Positions 9,288 to 17,624 of a stretch of DNA of 64,000 nucleotides are shown one piece after another. A program made the translations under genes and the position numbers. The DNA is taken from assembly GCA_024233515.1 (NCBI GenBank), contig JACKPO010000006.1, forward strand, positions 1-64,000, given 5' to 3'. The stretch is from Chlamydiales bacterium (GTDB taxonomy: Bacteria; Chlamydiota; Chlamydiia; Chlamydiales; Simkaniaceae). Each line of letters begins with the position of its first letter. The stretch's first letter is position 1. A model generated the notes under the pieces. It saw nothing but the letters and a program-made list of their open reading frames with translations, had not been told where the DNA came from and made no database searches.

Positions 9288-9719
9288 ATGGCGATGTTTA
9301 CAACTGAGTGTGTGATTGAAGAAGTCGAACCAACGTGGGAGCTTGAAAAGTATGCCTATGGAGGATTCTTAAGACATTCTGTCGAGACCTTTGGTTTTGA
9401 TGGAGATGTCAATAGTTTTGCTTTTGCGGTAAAAGAGGAGGAGGAGACAATTGGCGTTATTATGGCAAAAACCTTCTATGGCGCCCTCCATATCAAGCAA
9501 CTCTTTCTAGAAAAGAAACTGCGTGGGAAGGGTTATGGAACGCAGCTAATGAACAAAGCTATGAAAAGAGGAAAAGAGCTTGGGTGCTCTTTTGTCCACT
9601 TGGAAACCATGAACTTTCAGGCCCTTAAATTTTACCAAAAGCTTGGGTTCACCCTCGAGTATACAAGAGAGGGATATCACCAAGGGGTCTCGATGCATTA
9701 CCTCAGAAAACCCTTATGA
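9288..9719 (+). CDS. GNAT-family N-acetyltransferase
   Basis: 143 residues, a single compact GNAT domain. Acetyl-CoA binding motif A is visible as QLFLEKKLRGKGYGTQLM (R79-G-K-G-Y-G), preceded by a beta strand IGVIMAKTFYGALHI and followed by motif B, NFQALKFYQKLGFTLEYTRE. These enzymes move an acetyl group from acetyl-CoA to an amine; the acceptor is unknown. ATG 9288 and ATG 9294 are both possible starts behind AGAGG. The stop overlaps the stop of the convergent secreted gene by 6 bases. Confidence 0.88.
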   Translation: MAMFTTECVIEEVEPTWELEKYAYGGFLRHSVETFGFDGDVNSFAFAVKEEEETIGVIMAKTFYGALHIKQLFLEKKLRGKGYGTQLMNKAMKRGKELGCSFVHLETMNFQALKFYQKLGFTLEYTREGYHQGVSMHYLRKPL

Positions 9720-10247
9720 TTTTTGGCAACGCTCTTCTGCAATTTTGAAGTAGGAGTAGAGAGCTAAATCATATTTCTGATCCGCAAGAGACTCAATCAT
9801 CACTTTATGATAGTTCACCCCTTTCCCTTGTGGCAAACGCTCTTTAAGATGGGCTTCCATCTGCTGAAGCGCTTTTTGGATATCCTCTTTATGAAGCATA
9901 AAGGGGGTATTAGAACGGTAGTATTCATCATCCACGGAGCATTTGACCAAACGTCCCAAAGAAGAAATCGCATCACCAAAGGCCTCTTTGGATTCTTCCC
10001 CTTCCTTCATGGAAGCAATAAACTTTTCCGCAAGTCCCCCTAGATCGCCATGTTCATAAGCTTTCAATCGATCGATCGATTCCGCATGAGCCTTTGCCAA
10101 ATGGCTGGGTTCCACGGCATGAGATTGATCTTCTAAAATAGAAAAAACCGTGCTTGTGAAATTGCAAAGTTCCTGCCCTTTTTCTTCTTTTTCAGAAGCA
10201 AAAGCAAGCGTTGATGCAGCAAGAAAAACTGATAACCATTTCTTCAT
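9714..10247 (-). CDS. Secreted hypothetical protein, 177 aa
   Basis: The N-terminus (MKKWLSVFLAASTLAFASEKE) is a classical signal peptide with a likely cut after AFA. The mature protein is helical and charged with three cysteines (near GQELCNF, VKCSVDD and EERCQKS), which could form disulfides in the periplasm. I recognise no family. It lies convergent to the GNAT gene and its promoter side faces a MITE at 10308. Confidence 0.72.
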   Translation of the reverse strand: MKKWLSVFLAASTLAFASEKEEKGQELCNFTSTVFSILEDQSHAVEPSHLAKAHAESIDRLKAYEHGDLGGLAEKFIASMKEGEESKEAFGDAISSLGRLVKCSVDDEYYRSNTPFMLHKEDIQKALQQMEAHLKERLPQGKGVNYHKVMIESLADQKYDLALYSYFKIAEERCQKS

Positions 10248-10307
10248 AACAATCCTTTGTTTTGGCTGATTATACTAAAATTGCAATTAGAGTGGCAAGT
10301 GTGTATA

Positions 10308-10467
10308 TACCTAAAATGATTGAAAAGTTTGTTTTTGGCTGCGTTGGCTTTGCAGCAAATTTCTTGCCTTCACTCGCGCCTTGTGCTCGCACAATGGTCG
10401 CTCGCTCCAGACAAAAAATTTTCGCAGCCGCCTTGCTAAATTCCCAACTTTTGAATCACATTAGGTA
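10308..10467. mobile_element. MITE family 1, full-length copy (160 bp)
   Basis: Starts TACCTAAAATGATTGAAAAG and ends with the complement of TACCTAATGTGATTCAAAAG, flanked by TA at 10306-10307 and 10468-10469. Length and interior match the copies at 44774 and 60343. It encodes no transposase; a short frame crossing it is an accident of the repeat. It sits in the promoter region of the flavin reductase gene at 10506. Confidence 0.9.
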
Positions 10468-10505
10468 TAAAAGATTTTAATAGCATATAGATGAGGATAT
10501 CGTTA

Positions 10506-11906
10506 ATGGTCAAAGAGTATGACGTCGTTGTGATTGGCTCCGGAGGAGGAACAAAATTGGTTCGTCCCGTTGCTGACCTCGGCAAAAAAGTGGCGATTAT
10601 TGAAAAAGGACCCCTTGGGGGAACCTGCCTTAACCGGGGGTGTATCCCCTCAAAAATGCTCATCCATACCGCTCAACTTGCCTCCATGATTCGAGATGCT
10701 AAACGATTTGAAATTGAAATGGAGGGATCCTTCACCGTTGATTTTGAGCACCTTGTCAAACGGGTTAACCAAACCATCGATGGGGAATCGGAAAGTATTG
10801 CTCCCCTCTACCACGATCATCCCAATATTGATTACTACCCTCACGAAGGGAAATTCATCGATAAAATGACCATCGAGGTGGGTGGAGAAAGAATCCTTGG
10901 GAAAAAAATCTTCCTTGCCGTCGGCGCACGCGCAGCCATCCCAAAAATCCCCGGCCTTGAAAAAACCCCTTACATGACCTACCAAGAAGCTCTTCGAAGC
11001 CTTAAAAAACCCAAAAAACTGATCGTAATCGGCGGAGGATTTATTGCTACAGAGCTTGGCTATTTTTTTTCCGCTATAGGTGTGGAAACAACCTTTCTTG
11101 TACGGAGCATGTTGCTCCGTCTTGAAGACGATGAGATTCGCGAAGCCTTTGAGGAAGCCTTTTCAAAACAGGTTGATCTCCATCTGAAGTGTGCTTTCAA
11201 AGAAGTAACCTATGAAAACGAAACCTTTACCGCTACCTATACAGATCAGACAGGGACCCTTCAAAAGGCGACTGGAGATGCCCTGATCGTCGCTACAGGG
11301 ATCAAGCCATGGACCGATACCCTCAACCTCGGAAAAACAGATGTGCAAATCGACGACAAAGGCTTTGTTAAAGTCGACAACCACCTGAGAACCACTGCTG
11401 AGAATATTTGGGCGCTTGGTGACTGCGTCGGTAACTACTTGTTCCGCCACTCAGCAAATTTTGAGGGAGAATATCTATTTCGTACCCTTTTTGGGAACCC
11501 GAGTAAGGAGCCGATCTTCTACAAAGCAGTTCCCCATGCCGTTTTCTCCCACCCTGAAATTGCTGGGGTAGGAAAAACGGAGCGCGAACTCAAAGAGGCA
11601 AAGATCCCCTACATTGTTGGGAAAAACTCCTACGCCAAAAGTGCGCGTGGGATGGCTCTTCTCCCAGAGACAGGGTTTGTCAAACTCCTCTTCGAAAAAC
11701 ACTCGTTAAAACTCCTTGGAGCACATATTATAGGGGAAGAGGCATCCAATATGATCCATCAACTCATCTTAGCGATCGAAATGGATGCCACCCTCGATGA
11801 CCTACTCCGGATGATTTACATCCACCCGGCCTTGCCAGAAATTGTTCGCAACGCTGCTCGCGCTGCCAAACACGCTCTCTCTGATCATTCCCCTTCCGAT
11901 TCTTGA
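10506..11906 (+). CDS. FAD-dependent disulfide reductase (dihydrolipoamide/mycothione reductase type)
   Basis: 466 residues of the pyridine nucleotide-disulfide oxidoreductase class I. The FAD-binding start is DVVVIGSGGGTKLVRP, the redox pair is C41 and C46 in GGTCLNRGCIPSK, the NAD(P)H site is LIVIGGGFIATELG, the second FAD site is IWALGDCVG, and the dimer-interface base pair is H440-x4-E445 (IHPALPEI). Such enzymes use FAD to pass electrons between NAD(P)H and a dithiol. The altered GSGGGTK (not GxGxxG) and the separate location from any dehydrogenase complex argue against the main E3 subunit; a mycothione-reductase-like or stress enzyme fits. The start at 10506 removes six residues of leader. 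Confidence 0.87.
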   Translation: MVKEYDVVVIGSGGGTKLVRPVADLGKKVAIIEKGPLGGTCLNRGCIPSKMLIHTAQLASMIRDAKRFEIEMEGSFTVDFEHLVKRVNQTIDGESESIAPLYHDHPNIDYYPHEGKFIDKMTIEVGGERILGKKIFLAVGARAAIPKIPGLEKTPYMTYQEALRSLKKPKKLIVIGGGFIATELGYFFSAIGVETTFLVRSMLLRLEDDEIREAFEEAFSKQVDLHLKCAFKEVTYENETFTATYTDQTGTLQKATGDALIVATGIKPWTDTLNLGKTDVQIDDKGFVKVDNHLRTTAENIWALGDCVGNYLFRHSANFEGEYLFRTLFGNPSKEPIFYKAVPHAVFSHPEIAGVGKTERELKEAKIPYIVGKNSYAKSARGMALLPETGFVKLLFEKHSLKLLGAHIIGEEASNMIHQLILAIEMDATLDDLLRMIYIHPALPEIVRNAARAAKHALSDHSPSDS

Positions 11907-12099
11907 GACTGCATCAGCGAGTTTTTGGGTCATTGGATCGTCAGGATTTGAATTTCTTAGCGATTTTACCGCTTGATTCAATGCCACTGCAACTTTTCCT
12001 ACCATAGAATACCACTCCTATTGTTTTCACCCCTGAGGGGTGGCTTGTGCCTTTCATCATATGTGATGAACGATTAATTATTAAGAGGTAAAAATAATT

Positions 12100-12134
12100 T
12101 TAGAGGGTGCCCCTCTTTGAGGGGCACCCTCTAA
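12100..12134. terminator. Strong hairpin, 16-bp perfect stem
   Basis: TTAGAGGGTGCCCCTC, loop TTT, then the exact complement. A weaker hairpin (CACCCC-TGA-GGGGTG, 12028-12042) precedes it. Located about 195 bases after the flavin reductase gene. There is no long T run, so it may be a bidirectional structural terminator or an unrelated palindrome. Confidence 0.55.
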
Positions 12135-12542
12135 TTTAGATTGAAAAACTATGAAGCAATTCATTTATTATTAGCTACCTATGAGACGCGTCGGGCTGGT
12201 GTTGACCTAACGGCAACACCCCCCTGCCGCCCCCCTTGAGCCGAAGCTTTCAGCGTAAATCGGATCTGACGCTGCGGAGGGCAGTGCGGTCGCACAGCAC
12301 CAGTCCTTGCTCAGACCGATTTCCATCTGAAATCTCTCGGCCATCGGCTGCTCCTGCATTCGCTTCCCAAATTTAACAATTTGAAGCTCATGTCATACGC
12401 AGGACGAGATTTGGTGGATAAACCCTCAGTTTCGATCTACCGAAAGACACGGATCCAAACGTCATAGATGAATTGTTACTATTTTAACGCTAATTCAGCT
12501 ATAGCTTCAGCGACGTGCTGAAGATAGCAATCAATTTGGCTT
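12135..12542. other. Non-coding stretch with MITE remnant
   Basis: No convincing gene in either strand. The segment 12180-12340 is clearly more GC-rich than its surroundings (runs of C and G near 12220-12240). 12467-12501 is a remnant of MITE family 2. Next to it CTTCAGC-GACGT-GCTGAAG (12506-12524) forms a hairpin just past the tyrP stop and could terminate tyrP. Confidence 0.5.
12467..12501. repeat. Right-end remnant of MITE family 2
   Basis: GATGAATTGTTACTATTTTA followed by CGCTAATTCAGCTA matches the terminal inverted repeat of the 161-bp elements at 13856 and 35606, with TA directly after it. The rest of the element is absent. Confidence 0.75.
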
Positions 12543-13745
12543 TTAATGATTGATTAAGTGGAGGATCTCGAGGACGATCACAAAGAGGGAATAGAGAATG
12601 AGGAGCGTGAGAATCGCCTTGTTTTCGAGCCACGACAGGTCAGCCTTTAGCCCGCGCGAGTATTTCCCGACCCAGAGAAGGCCAATGGGGAGGAGGCCAT
12701 TGAGAAAGGCCTCTCCAAAGCCTCCAGCCACGCCAAGCGCAGTCGTGAAGATCCCAGGATTGAGGGTCGCTAAGATAAAGGGCGGAAGGAAGGTCAAAAA
12801 GGTCAGGCCAACCCGTTTGAGCCCACGCCTCTCTACAATTTTGAAGCCATCACCAAGAAAATCAACCATTGAGAAAGCCACCCCAAGGGTAGAGGTCACA
12901 ATGGCAAAAAAGGCAAAAAACCTTCCGATCACAGCAAAGGAAGGATTACCACTCACCGTGGAGAAAGCGGTTGTAATAGAGGTCCCCTCGGCGAGCGTTT
13001 TGGCTAGAACCTCCTGAGGAATTGCCCCAATCACCAGCCACTGCCAAACGATATAAACAATAAGCGGAAGAAACGATCCCCAGAAAACCGCGATGCGAAG
13101 GGAACGCTTATCTCGTTTCAAATAGCTGCAGAGGGAAGGGATCACATTGTGAAACCCAAAGGCGCTAAAAAGAACAGGCATTGCCCAGATCATAGCTGGC
13201 CATTTCGTGAAGGTCAGACGAGGTGCAACAACCTCATCACTTCCACTTCCAATGAGGGAAAACCAAGCCGCAATCATCGCAATACTCATAATGATATTGA
13301 CCCGATCAATCGACTTGGGACCAATCGCAACTATCATCCCAAAGAGAAGGCCAAAAATGGCAAACATCTCCCACCCTGTGAAAGACCATCCTAGAGTCGA
13401 AAAAGCGTCGGCAAGAAGAGGGGCTCCCGCTGCGAAATAGGCAATCATCAAGCAGTAGTAGAGAAAGATAAACATTCCCCCTGAAACAAGACGTCCTCCT
13501 TTCCCAAAAAAGCGCCCTGCTATGGAGAGAACATTCGATCCATCAGGCATCCAAAGGGCCGCTTCTAAAAAGAGAAGTCCCGTACAGTACATGAAAAACC
13601 AGACGATTCCTGTTACAAGAAGACCAGGAATAAATCCTGAAACTCCTGTAACCAGGGGAATCCCGAGCATTCCTGCTCCGATCATTGTTCCAGCGATGAG
13701 AAACGTGCCGCTGATCACACGCATTAAATTCATTTTTTTTGTCAT
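12543..13745 (-). CDS. tyrP: Aromatic amino acid permease (TyrP/Mtr family)
   Basis: 400 residues with eleven hydrophobic segments. The start, SGTFLIAGTMIGAGMLGIPL, is the hallmark of the hydroxy/aromatic amino acid permeases (HAAAP), and FSAFGFHNVIPSL in the middle is also typical. These carriers import tyrosine or tryptophan with protons. Chlamydiae depend on host aromatic amino acids and carry tyrP genes. The gene is alone on its strand. A perfect 18-bp palindrome lies about 45 bases before its start (13788-13805) and may be its operator. Confidence 0.88.
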   Translation of the reverse strand: MTKKMNLMRVISGTFLIAGTMIGAGMLGIPLVTGVSGFIPGLLVTGIVWFFMYCTGLLFLEAALWMPDGSNVLSIAGRFFGKGGRLVSGGMFIFLYYCLMIAYFAAGAPLLADAFSTLGWSFTGWEMFAIFGLLFGMIVAIGPKSIDRVNIIMSIAMIAAWFSLIGSGSDEVVAPRLTFTKWPAMIWAMPVLFSAFGFHNVIPSLCSYLKRDKRSLRIAVFWGSFLPLIVYIVWQWLVIGAIPQEVLAKTLAEGTSITTAFSTVSGNPSFAVIGRFFAFFAIVTSTLGVAFSMVDFLGDGFKIVERRGLKRVGLTFLTFLPPFILATLNPGIFTTALGVAGGFGEAFLNGLLPIGLLWVGKYSRGLKADLSWLENKAILTLLILYSLFVIVLEILHLINH

Positions 13746-13787
13746 AAGTTCCTTCCTAATTGTTTAAATGATGAATACAAAGAATCG

Positions 13788-13805
13788 ATTGTCATTAATG
13801 ACAAT
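13788..13805. promoter_or_regulatory. Perfect 18-bp palindrome before tyrP, putative operator
   Basis: ATTGTCATTAATGACAAT reads the same on both strands. The half-site TTGTCA/TGACAA recurs at 20724-20738 before another minus-strand gene. A dimeric repressor could bind it; the regulator is unknown. Confidence 0.45.
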
Positions 13806-13855
13806 GATGGTAGGAAGGATGGTGAGGGATTAGGTAAAAATTCATCATGGGTGTA

Positions 13856-14016
13856 TAGCTAAAGTAGTGTAAAATAGTAGCAATTCATCCAGATCTTTTC
13901 ACCGGAAATTTTACGCTCGATCTTACTGGCTTACACGAAGCCAGCTTCGCTCTCCGCGCTTCATTTTCAATGAAAATCTTCTGCCCAATTACTACTGTTT
14001 TATACTAATTCAGCTA
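13856..14016. mobile_element. MITE family 2, full-length copy (161 bp)
   Basis: Starts TAGCTAAAGTAGTGTAAAAT and ends with the complement of TAGCTGAATTAGTATAAAAC, flanked by TA on both sides (13854-13855, 14017-14018). The interior contains the palindromic core AAGCCAG/CTGGCTT seen in the copy at 35606. No coding capacity. Confidence 0.9.
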
Positions 14017-14047
14017 TATGTTAAAAGATGGAAAATGGAAAGTCAAC

Positions 14048-14272
14048 ATGAAAATTTCAGTTAAAGTTCTCCCTAAGTCATCCAAAAATGAAATCGTTGG
14101 ATGGGAGGGAGAGATTCTTAAAGTTCGGCTAACTGCCGCGCCTGAAAAAGGAAAAGCCAATGAATCCCTGATCGCCCTCCTTGCAAAAGAGTATGGCGTC
14201 TCAAAATCCTCAATCACTATTTTAAAAGGGACCACAAGCCAAAAGAAGCTTGTCGAGATAAAAGATCTTTAG
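14048..14272 (+). CDS. DUF167 (YggU-type) small protein
   Basis: 74 residues from ATG 14048: an alpha/beta DUF167 fold recognised by VKVLPKSSKNEIVGWEGE, then LKVRLTAAPEKGKANESLIALLAKEYGV, which is the family core. The function of DUF167 proteins is not established. An in-frame ATG at 14018 adds ten residues, but that codon abuts the target duplication of the MITE at 13856, so I prefer 14048. The MITE probably displaced the original promoter. The 3' end overlaps pncA by 56 bases tail to tail. Confidence 0.82.
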   Translation: MKISVKVLPKSSKNEIVGWEGEILKVRLTAAPEKGKANESLIALLAKEYGVSKSSITILKGTTSQKKLVEIKDL

Positions 14273-14870
14273 AAAAGACGATTTTTGCCCCCTTTTTCTT
14301 TAGCTCTTCTAGTGCTCTTTCTTCATCAAAAACCCCTTTGCAAGCATCACGAACGATCACAACTTTGAAACCGAGATCCAGTGCATCGAGCGCTGTGAAC
14401 TTCACGCAAAAATCGGTTGTGAGCCCCACAAGATAGAGAGTTTTCACCTTTCTCTGCCGAAGGTAATCATCCAACCCCGTTTCACTCTCATAATCGTTAT
14501 CAAAAAAAGCGCTATAGCTATCGACTTGAAGATCGGTCCCTTTTTTGAAATAGGCCTGTATTTTATCTTTGTTTAACCCATCCGCAAGGGCTGCTCCATG
14601 AGTGTTTTCAACGCAATGGATAGGCCAAAGTTCTTGCGTTTGCCCCTCAAGTTCGACTGTCTCTCCCACTTGTTTTCCATGAGTTTCAGCAAAACTCACG
14701 TGTCCCTTTGGATGAATATCTTGAGTCGCGATGACCACATCAAAACGGTCCATCAACTGATGAATGATCGGAATGATCTCTTCCCCCCCATCAACTCCAA
14801 GAGCTCCTCCTGGGAGAAAATCATTTTGGAGGTCAACAATAATAAGAGCTTTATCGGTTTTTGATTTCAT
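14217..14870 (-). CDS. pncA: Nicotinamidase
   Basis: 217 residues of the isochorismatase-like hydrolases. The catalytic triad can be placed: D13 in IIVDLQNDFLPGG, K110 in FKKGTD, and C155 in TTDFCVKFTALDAL. Metal ligands D51, H53 and H57 are in TQDIHPKGH. The enzyme turns nicotinamide into nicotinic acid, the substrate of the neighbouring pncB product. The start overlaps the pncB stop by 20 bases on the same strand, so the two are translated from one message. Confidence 0.92.
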   Translation of the reverse strand: MKSKTDKALIIVDLQNDFLPGGALGVDGGEEIIPIIHQLMDRFDVVIATQDIHPKGHVSFAETHGKQVGETVELEGQTQELWPIHCVENTHGAALADGLNKDKIQAYFKKGTDLQVDSYSAFFDNDYESETGLDDYLRQRKVKTLYLVGLTTDFCVKFTALDALDLGFKVVIVRDACKGVFDEERALEELKKKGAKIVFSKDLLSRQASFGLWSLLK

Positions 14871-16293
14871 AGATCAGCTTCATTTTCATATCATAGATGT
14901 TTGATTCCAACCCAACAAAATAGGGGTCAGGATTTAAGAATCGGCGGACAGTTAAGCAGAGAGTTTCAAGCTCTGCTTGTGTCCTCTCTTGAATTTCCAT
15001 TAACTTTGGCGAGGAATAGACCTTCTTCCCCCTTTCAAAGATAGGGACGAGAAGATCGCGATAAGTAGAATCATGAATCTTTCTTTTCCTCGTCGCATCA
15101 AGGGGATCAACAATCTCCGGAGCCATTGGCGCTCCAAGTTCTAGATCATAGAGCATATCAACGGAGGCTGTCCCTTCTTCATCGAAATACCGTCTGACCT
15201 GAAGAATTCCAGGATTAGTTGTTTTCACGAGCTGCTCAGAGATTTTCATTTTATACACCCACTTCCCTTTCTCATCTTGAATAGCTGCAAGCTTATAGAC
15301 CCCATCGAGCGCTGGTTGGTCTTTCGCAGTAATCAGATTTGTCCCCACTCCCCAAAGATCGATTTGCGCTCCCTGTCTTTTCAAATCTCGAATAATCAAT
15401 TCATCAAGTTCATTACTTGCCATGATCTTTGCATTTTTAAATCCCTTCTGATCGAGAAGCTTTCGAATCTGGATGCTCAACTTTGCTAAATCGCCAGAGT
15501 CTAAACGGACCCCTATCATCTCGATATTGTGCTGCTGAGCTACATCAATCGCCATCTGAGCACCCTTGATACTATCATAGGTATCGACAAGGTAGAGGCA
15601 ATTCTTAGGAAGGACCTTCGAATAGGCTTCAAACGCCTCCCTTTCTGAGGGAAAAGCCATCACCCAACTATGGGCTTGCGTTCCCTTCACAGGAATCCCA
15701 TAGAGTTTTCCTGCAAGGGTGTTCGACGTCGATATACATCCCCCTACAACTGCAGCTCTTGTTGCAGAAAGGGCCCCATCAATCCCCTGCGCCCGCCTGA
15801 GCCCAAACTCAACCACTTCGTCCCCTTCTGCTGCTGCAACGATCCTCGAAGCTTTTGTCGCAATAATGGTCTGGAAGTTGATAATATTTAGGAGAGCACT
15901 TTCTAAAAGTTGCGCGCCAACCATCGGCCCACGGACCAAGAGAAGAGGCTCATAAGGGAACGCAGGAGTTCCTTCTGGCATCGCAAAAATGTCTCCATCA
16001 AAAGAAAAATCCTTCAGATAGTCAAGAAACCCCCTCTCAAAAAGAGGCGTACCACATGGAGATTTTAGTCCCTCTAGATAAGAGAGATCTTCTTCCGTAA
16101 ATCGTAAATTTTCAATCCATTGAATCGCTGTTTCAAGTCCTGCGGTAATCGCAAAACTCCCCTGAAATGGGCGGCGGCGATAGGTGAGTGTAAACACCGC
16201 TTCTCGATCTGCCAACCCCAGCTTCCAATAACCATAAGCCATTGTCAACTCGTAAAGATCGGTCAAAAGAGCAAGCGATGTTGAGTAGATCAT
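14851..16293 (-). CDS. pncB: Nicotinate phosphoribosyltransferase
   Basis: 480 residues. Family marks include LTDLYELTMAYGYWKLG at the start, FEAYSKVLP, LVDTYDS, GVRLDSGDL and WGVGTNLITAKD. The enzyme joins nicotinic acid to PRPP to make nicotinate mononucleotide, the committed step of NAD salvage in the cytoplasm. The order pncB-pncA with overlap means nicotinamide from the host can be used in two steps. It starts with ATG 16293, which overlaps the stop of a small secreted protein gene by 4 bases, making a three-gene operon. Confidence 0.93.
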   Translation of the reverse strand: MIYSTSLALLTDLYELTMAYGYWKLGLADREAVFTLTYRRRPFQGSFAITAGLETAIQWIENLRFTEEDLSYLEGLKSPCGTPLFERGFLDYLKDFSFDGDIFAMPEGTPAFPYEPLLLVRGPMVGAQLLESALLNIINFQTIIATKASRIVAAAEGDEVVEFGLRRAQGIDGALSATRAAVVGGCISTSNTLAGKLYGIPVKGTQAHSWVMAFPSEREAFEAYSKVLPKNCLYLVDTYDSIKGAQMAIDVAQQHNIEMIGVRLDSGDLAKLSIQIRKLLDQKGFKNAKIMASNELDELIIRDLKRQGAQIDLWGVGTNLITAKDQPALDGVYKLAAIQDEKGKWVYKMKISEQLVKTTNPGILQVRRYFDEEGTASVDMLYDLELGAPMAPEIVDPLDATRKRKIHDSTYRDLLVPIFERGKKVYSSPKLMEIQERTQAELETLCLTVRRFLNPDPYFVGLESNIYDMKMKLIYEIKNR

Positions 16294-16658
16294 GACTCGG
16301 GAGTATAGTCAATCCCTTGCCTTTCAAGCACCTCTTTTTTTCGAATCTCAAGCTTATCGATCTCTTCCTGATACCGCGCTGCAATCTCCCGACTTGTTTC
16401 TGCTTCGTTCCAATACCGCCTTGCATCGAGGAGGTTATTATTACGAAACTGAAGACGATCTCCCTGATTTTGCGCCCATGCAGCTCTTGCAAGTTCTTTA
16501 TTCCGAAGATCTGTCAACTTCACAACGGCATCATCTATATTCGCCACTTCCTCCTTCCACTGCGAAGCGGGAAGCTCTTTGACCAATGCTAATTCTTCTC
16601 CCCCATAAAGAGACCCTAAACACAAAGCACTTGCAATCAGCAAAAATCTCATGGACAT
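16290..16658 (-). CDS. Secreted coiled-coil hypothetical protein
   Basis: 122 residues. A signal peptide (MSMRFLLIASALCLGSLYGG) is followed by a long charged helical region with a heptad-like pattern (AVVKLTDLRNKELARAA, then IDKLEIRKKEVLERQ). A cysteine at residue 13 is inside the hydrophobic core, so a lipoprotein is possible but the lipobox is poor. ATG 16652 is an alternative start. It is first in the operon with pncB and pncA; any functional link is unknown. I do not recognise the family. Confidence 0.68.
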   Translation of the reverse strand: MSMRFLLIASALCLGSLYGGEELALVKELPASQWKEEVANIDDAVVKLTDLRNKELARAAWAQNQGDRLQFRNNNLLDARRYWNEAETSREIAARYQEEIDKLEIRKKEVLERQGIDYTPES

Positions 16659-16734
16659 ACCTCTTGATCTTATATGCTCCTATTTACTCGATCTTCCCTT
16701 TGAAGAAAACCCCTGAATCACATATTAAGAAGAT

Positions 16735-17595
16735 ATGACCTGTCATTTTGACCTTAAGCCCCTTGAAGAAGGGGATGACAAAGAAACAAAAAAACTCAAA
16801 ACAGCGACCCTGATCGCCCTCCTTTTCATGCTCATTGAATTGGTCGGAGGAATCGTTGCTCACAGTTTAGCCCTGATCAGTGACGCCCTACACATGTTCA
16901 CCGACGTCGGCGCTTTTGTCCTAAGCTTGATTGTTTTAAGGATTGCAAAACGTCCCTCAAGCAAAACCATGACCTATGGCTATCAGCGAGCAGAAATCTT
17001 GGGAGCCCTAGCAAGTGCATTAACCTTATGGGCCCTTTGCGCTGTCCTTGTCTACGAAGCGATCAAACGACTCATCACCCCACACGAGGTTGCGGGAGGC
17101 GTCGTCTTTATCATTGCCACTTTTGGACTCCTCTCTAACATTGCCATGATGAAAATTCTCCATAGCCATGACCATGATGAACAGATCAACGTAAAGGCCG
17201 CCTATCTCCATGTCATTGGAGATCTTCTCGGAAGCATCGGAGTCATCGTAACAGGGATTCTTATTTACTTTACTGGATGGAATATCATCGACCCCATCAT
17301 CACCCTGATCATCGCCTCAATGATCCTCTTTACGTCTGGCAAAATCTTAAAAAAAACCCTTCAAATTTTGATGGAAGGGACCCCCTCTGGCATCCATTAT
17401 GACGCCGTCGAAACATCTCTCCTTTCGATCCCTGGCGTTACAAAAATTCATGACCTCCATGTCTGGTCTCTCTCCACCAAAGCCCACGCCTTGAGCGCTC
17501 ATCTCGAAGCAGACCGCGACGTACTAGAAGAAGCACAAAAGATCATCAAAGAAACTTTTAAAATCGATCATATTACCCTTCAAATTGATCGCTAA
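16735..17595 (+). CDS. Cation diffusion facilitator (zinc/metal efflux)
   Basis: 286 residues with six membrane segments and a cytoplasmic C-terminal domain. The metal site on segment 2 is seen in LISDALHMFTDVGAF (D and H/D pair), and the matching pair on segment 5 in HVIGDLLGSIGVI. A short His loop (HSHDHDE) lies between segments 4 and 5. These are marks of the CzcD/ZitB branch, which exports Zn and related ions in exchange for protons. It is transcribed away from the pncB operon. Confidence 0.92.
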   Translation: MTCHFDLKPLEEGDDKETKKLKTATLIALLFMLIELVGGIVAHSLALISDALHMFTDVGAFVLSLIVLRIAKRPSSKTMTYGYQRAEILGALASALTLWALCAVLVYEAIKRLITPHEVAGGVVFIIATFGLLSNIAMMKILHSHDHDEQINVKAAYLHVIGDLLGSIGVIVTGILIYFTGWNIIDPIITLIIASMILFTSGKILKKTLQILMEGTPSGIHYDAVETSLLSIPGVTKIHDLHVWSLSTKAHALSAHLEADRDVLEEAQKIIKETFKIDHITLQIDR

Positions 17596-17624
17596 AATTT
17601 TCCTCATCCTGTATCATCATTCTT

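Noticed and set aside
10262..10480. Open frame of 72 codons across the MITE at 10308
   Set aside because: The same peptide words (GFAANFLPSLAPCARTMVARS) recur in every MITE copy on the same element strand; they are translation of the repeat, with no ribosome site or family match.
11802..12005. 67-codon minus-strand frame with a fair ribosome site (AGGAG) at the end of the flavin reductase gene
   Set aside because: Half of it lies antisense inside the reductase gene and its peptide has no recognisable features; I cannot tell it from a shadow.
12598..13440. Several plus-strand frames opposite tyrP
   Set aside because: Antisense to a clear permease; basic, proline-rich peptides typical of reverse translation of membrane segments.
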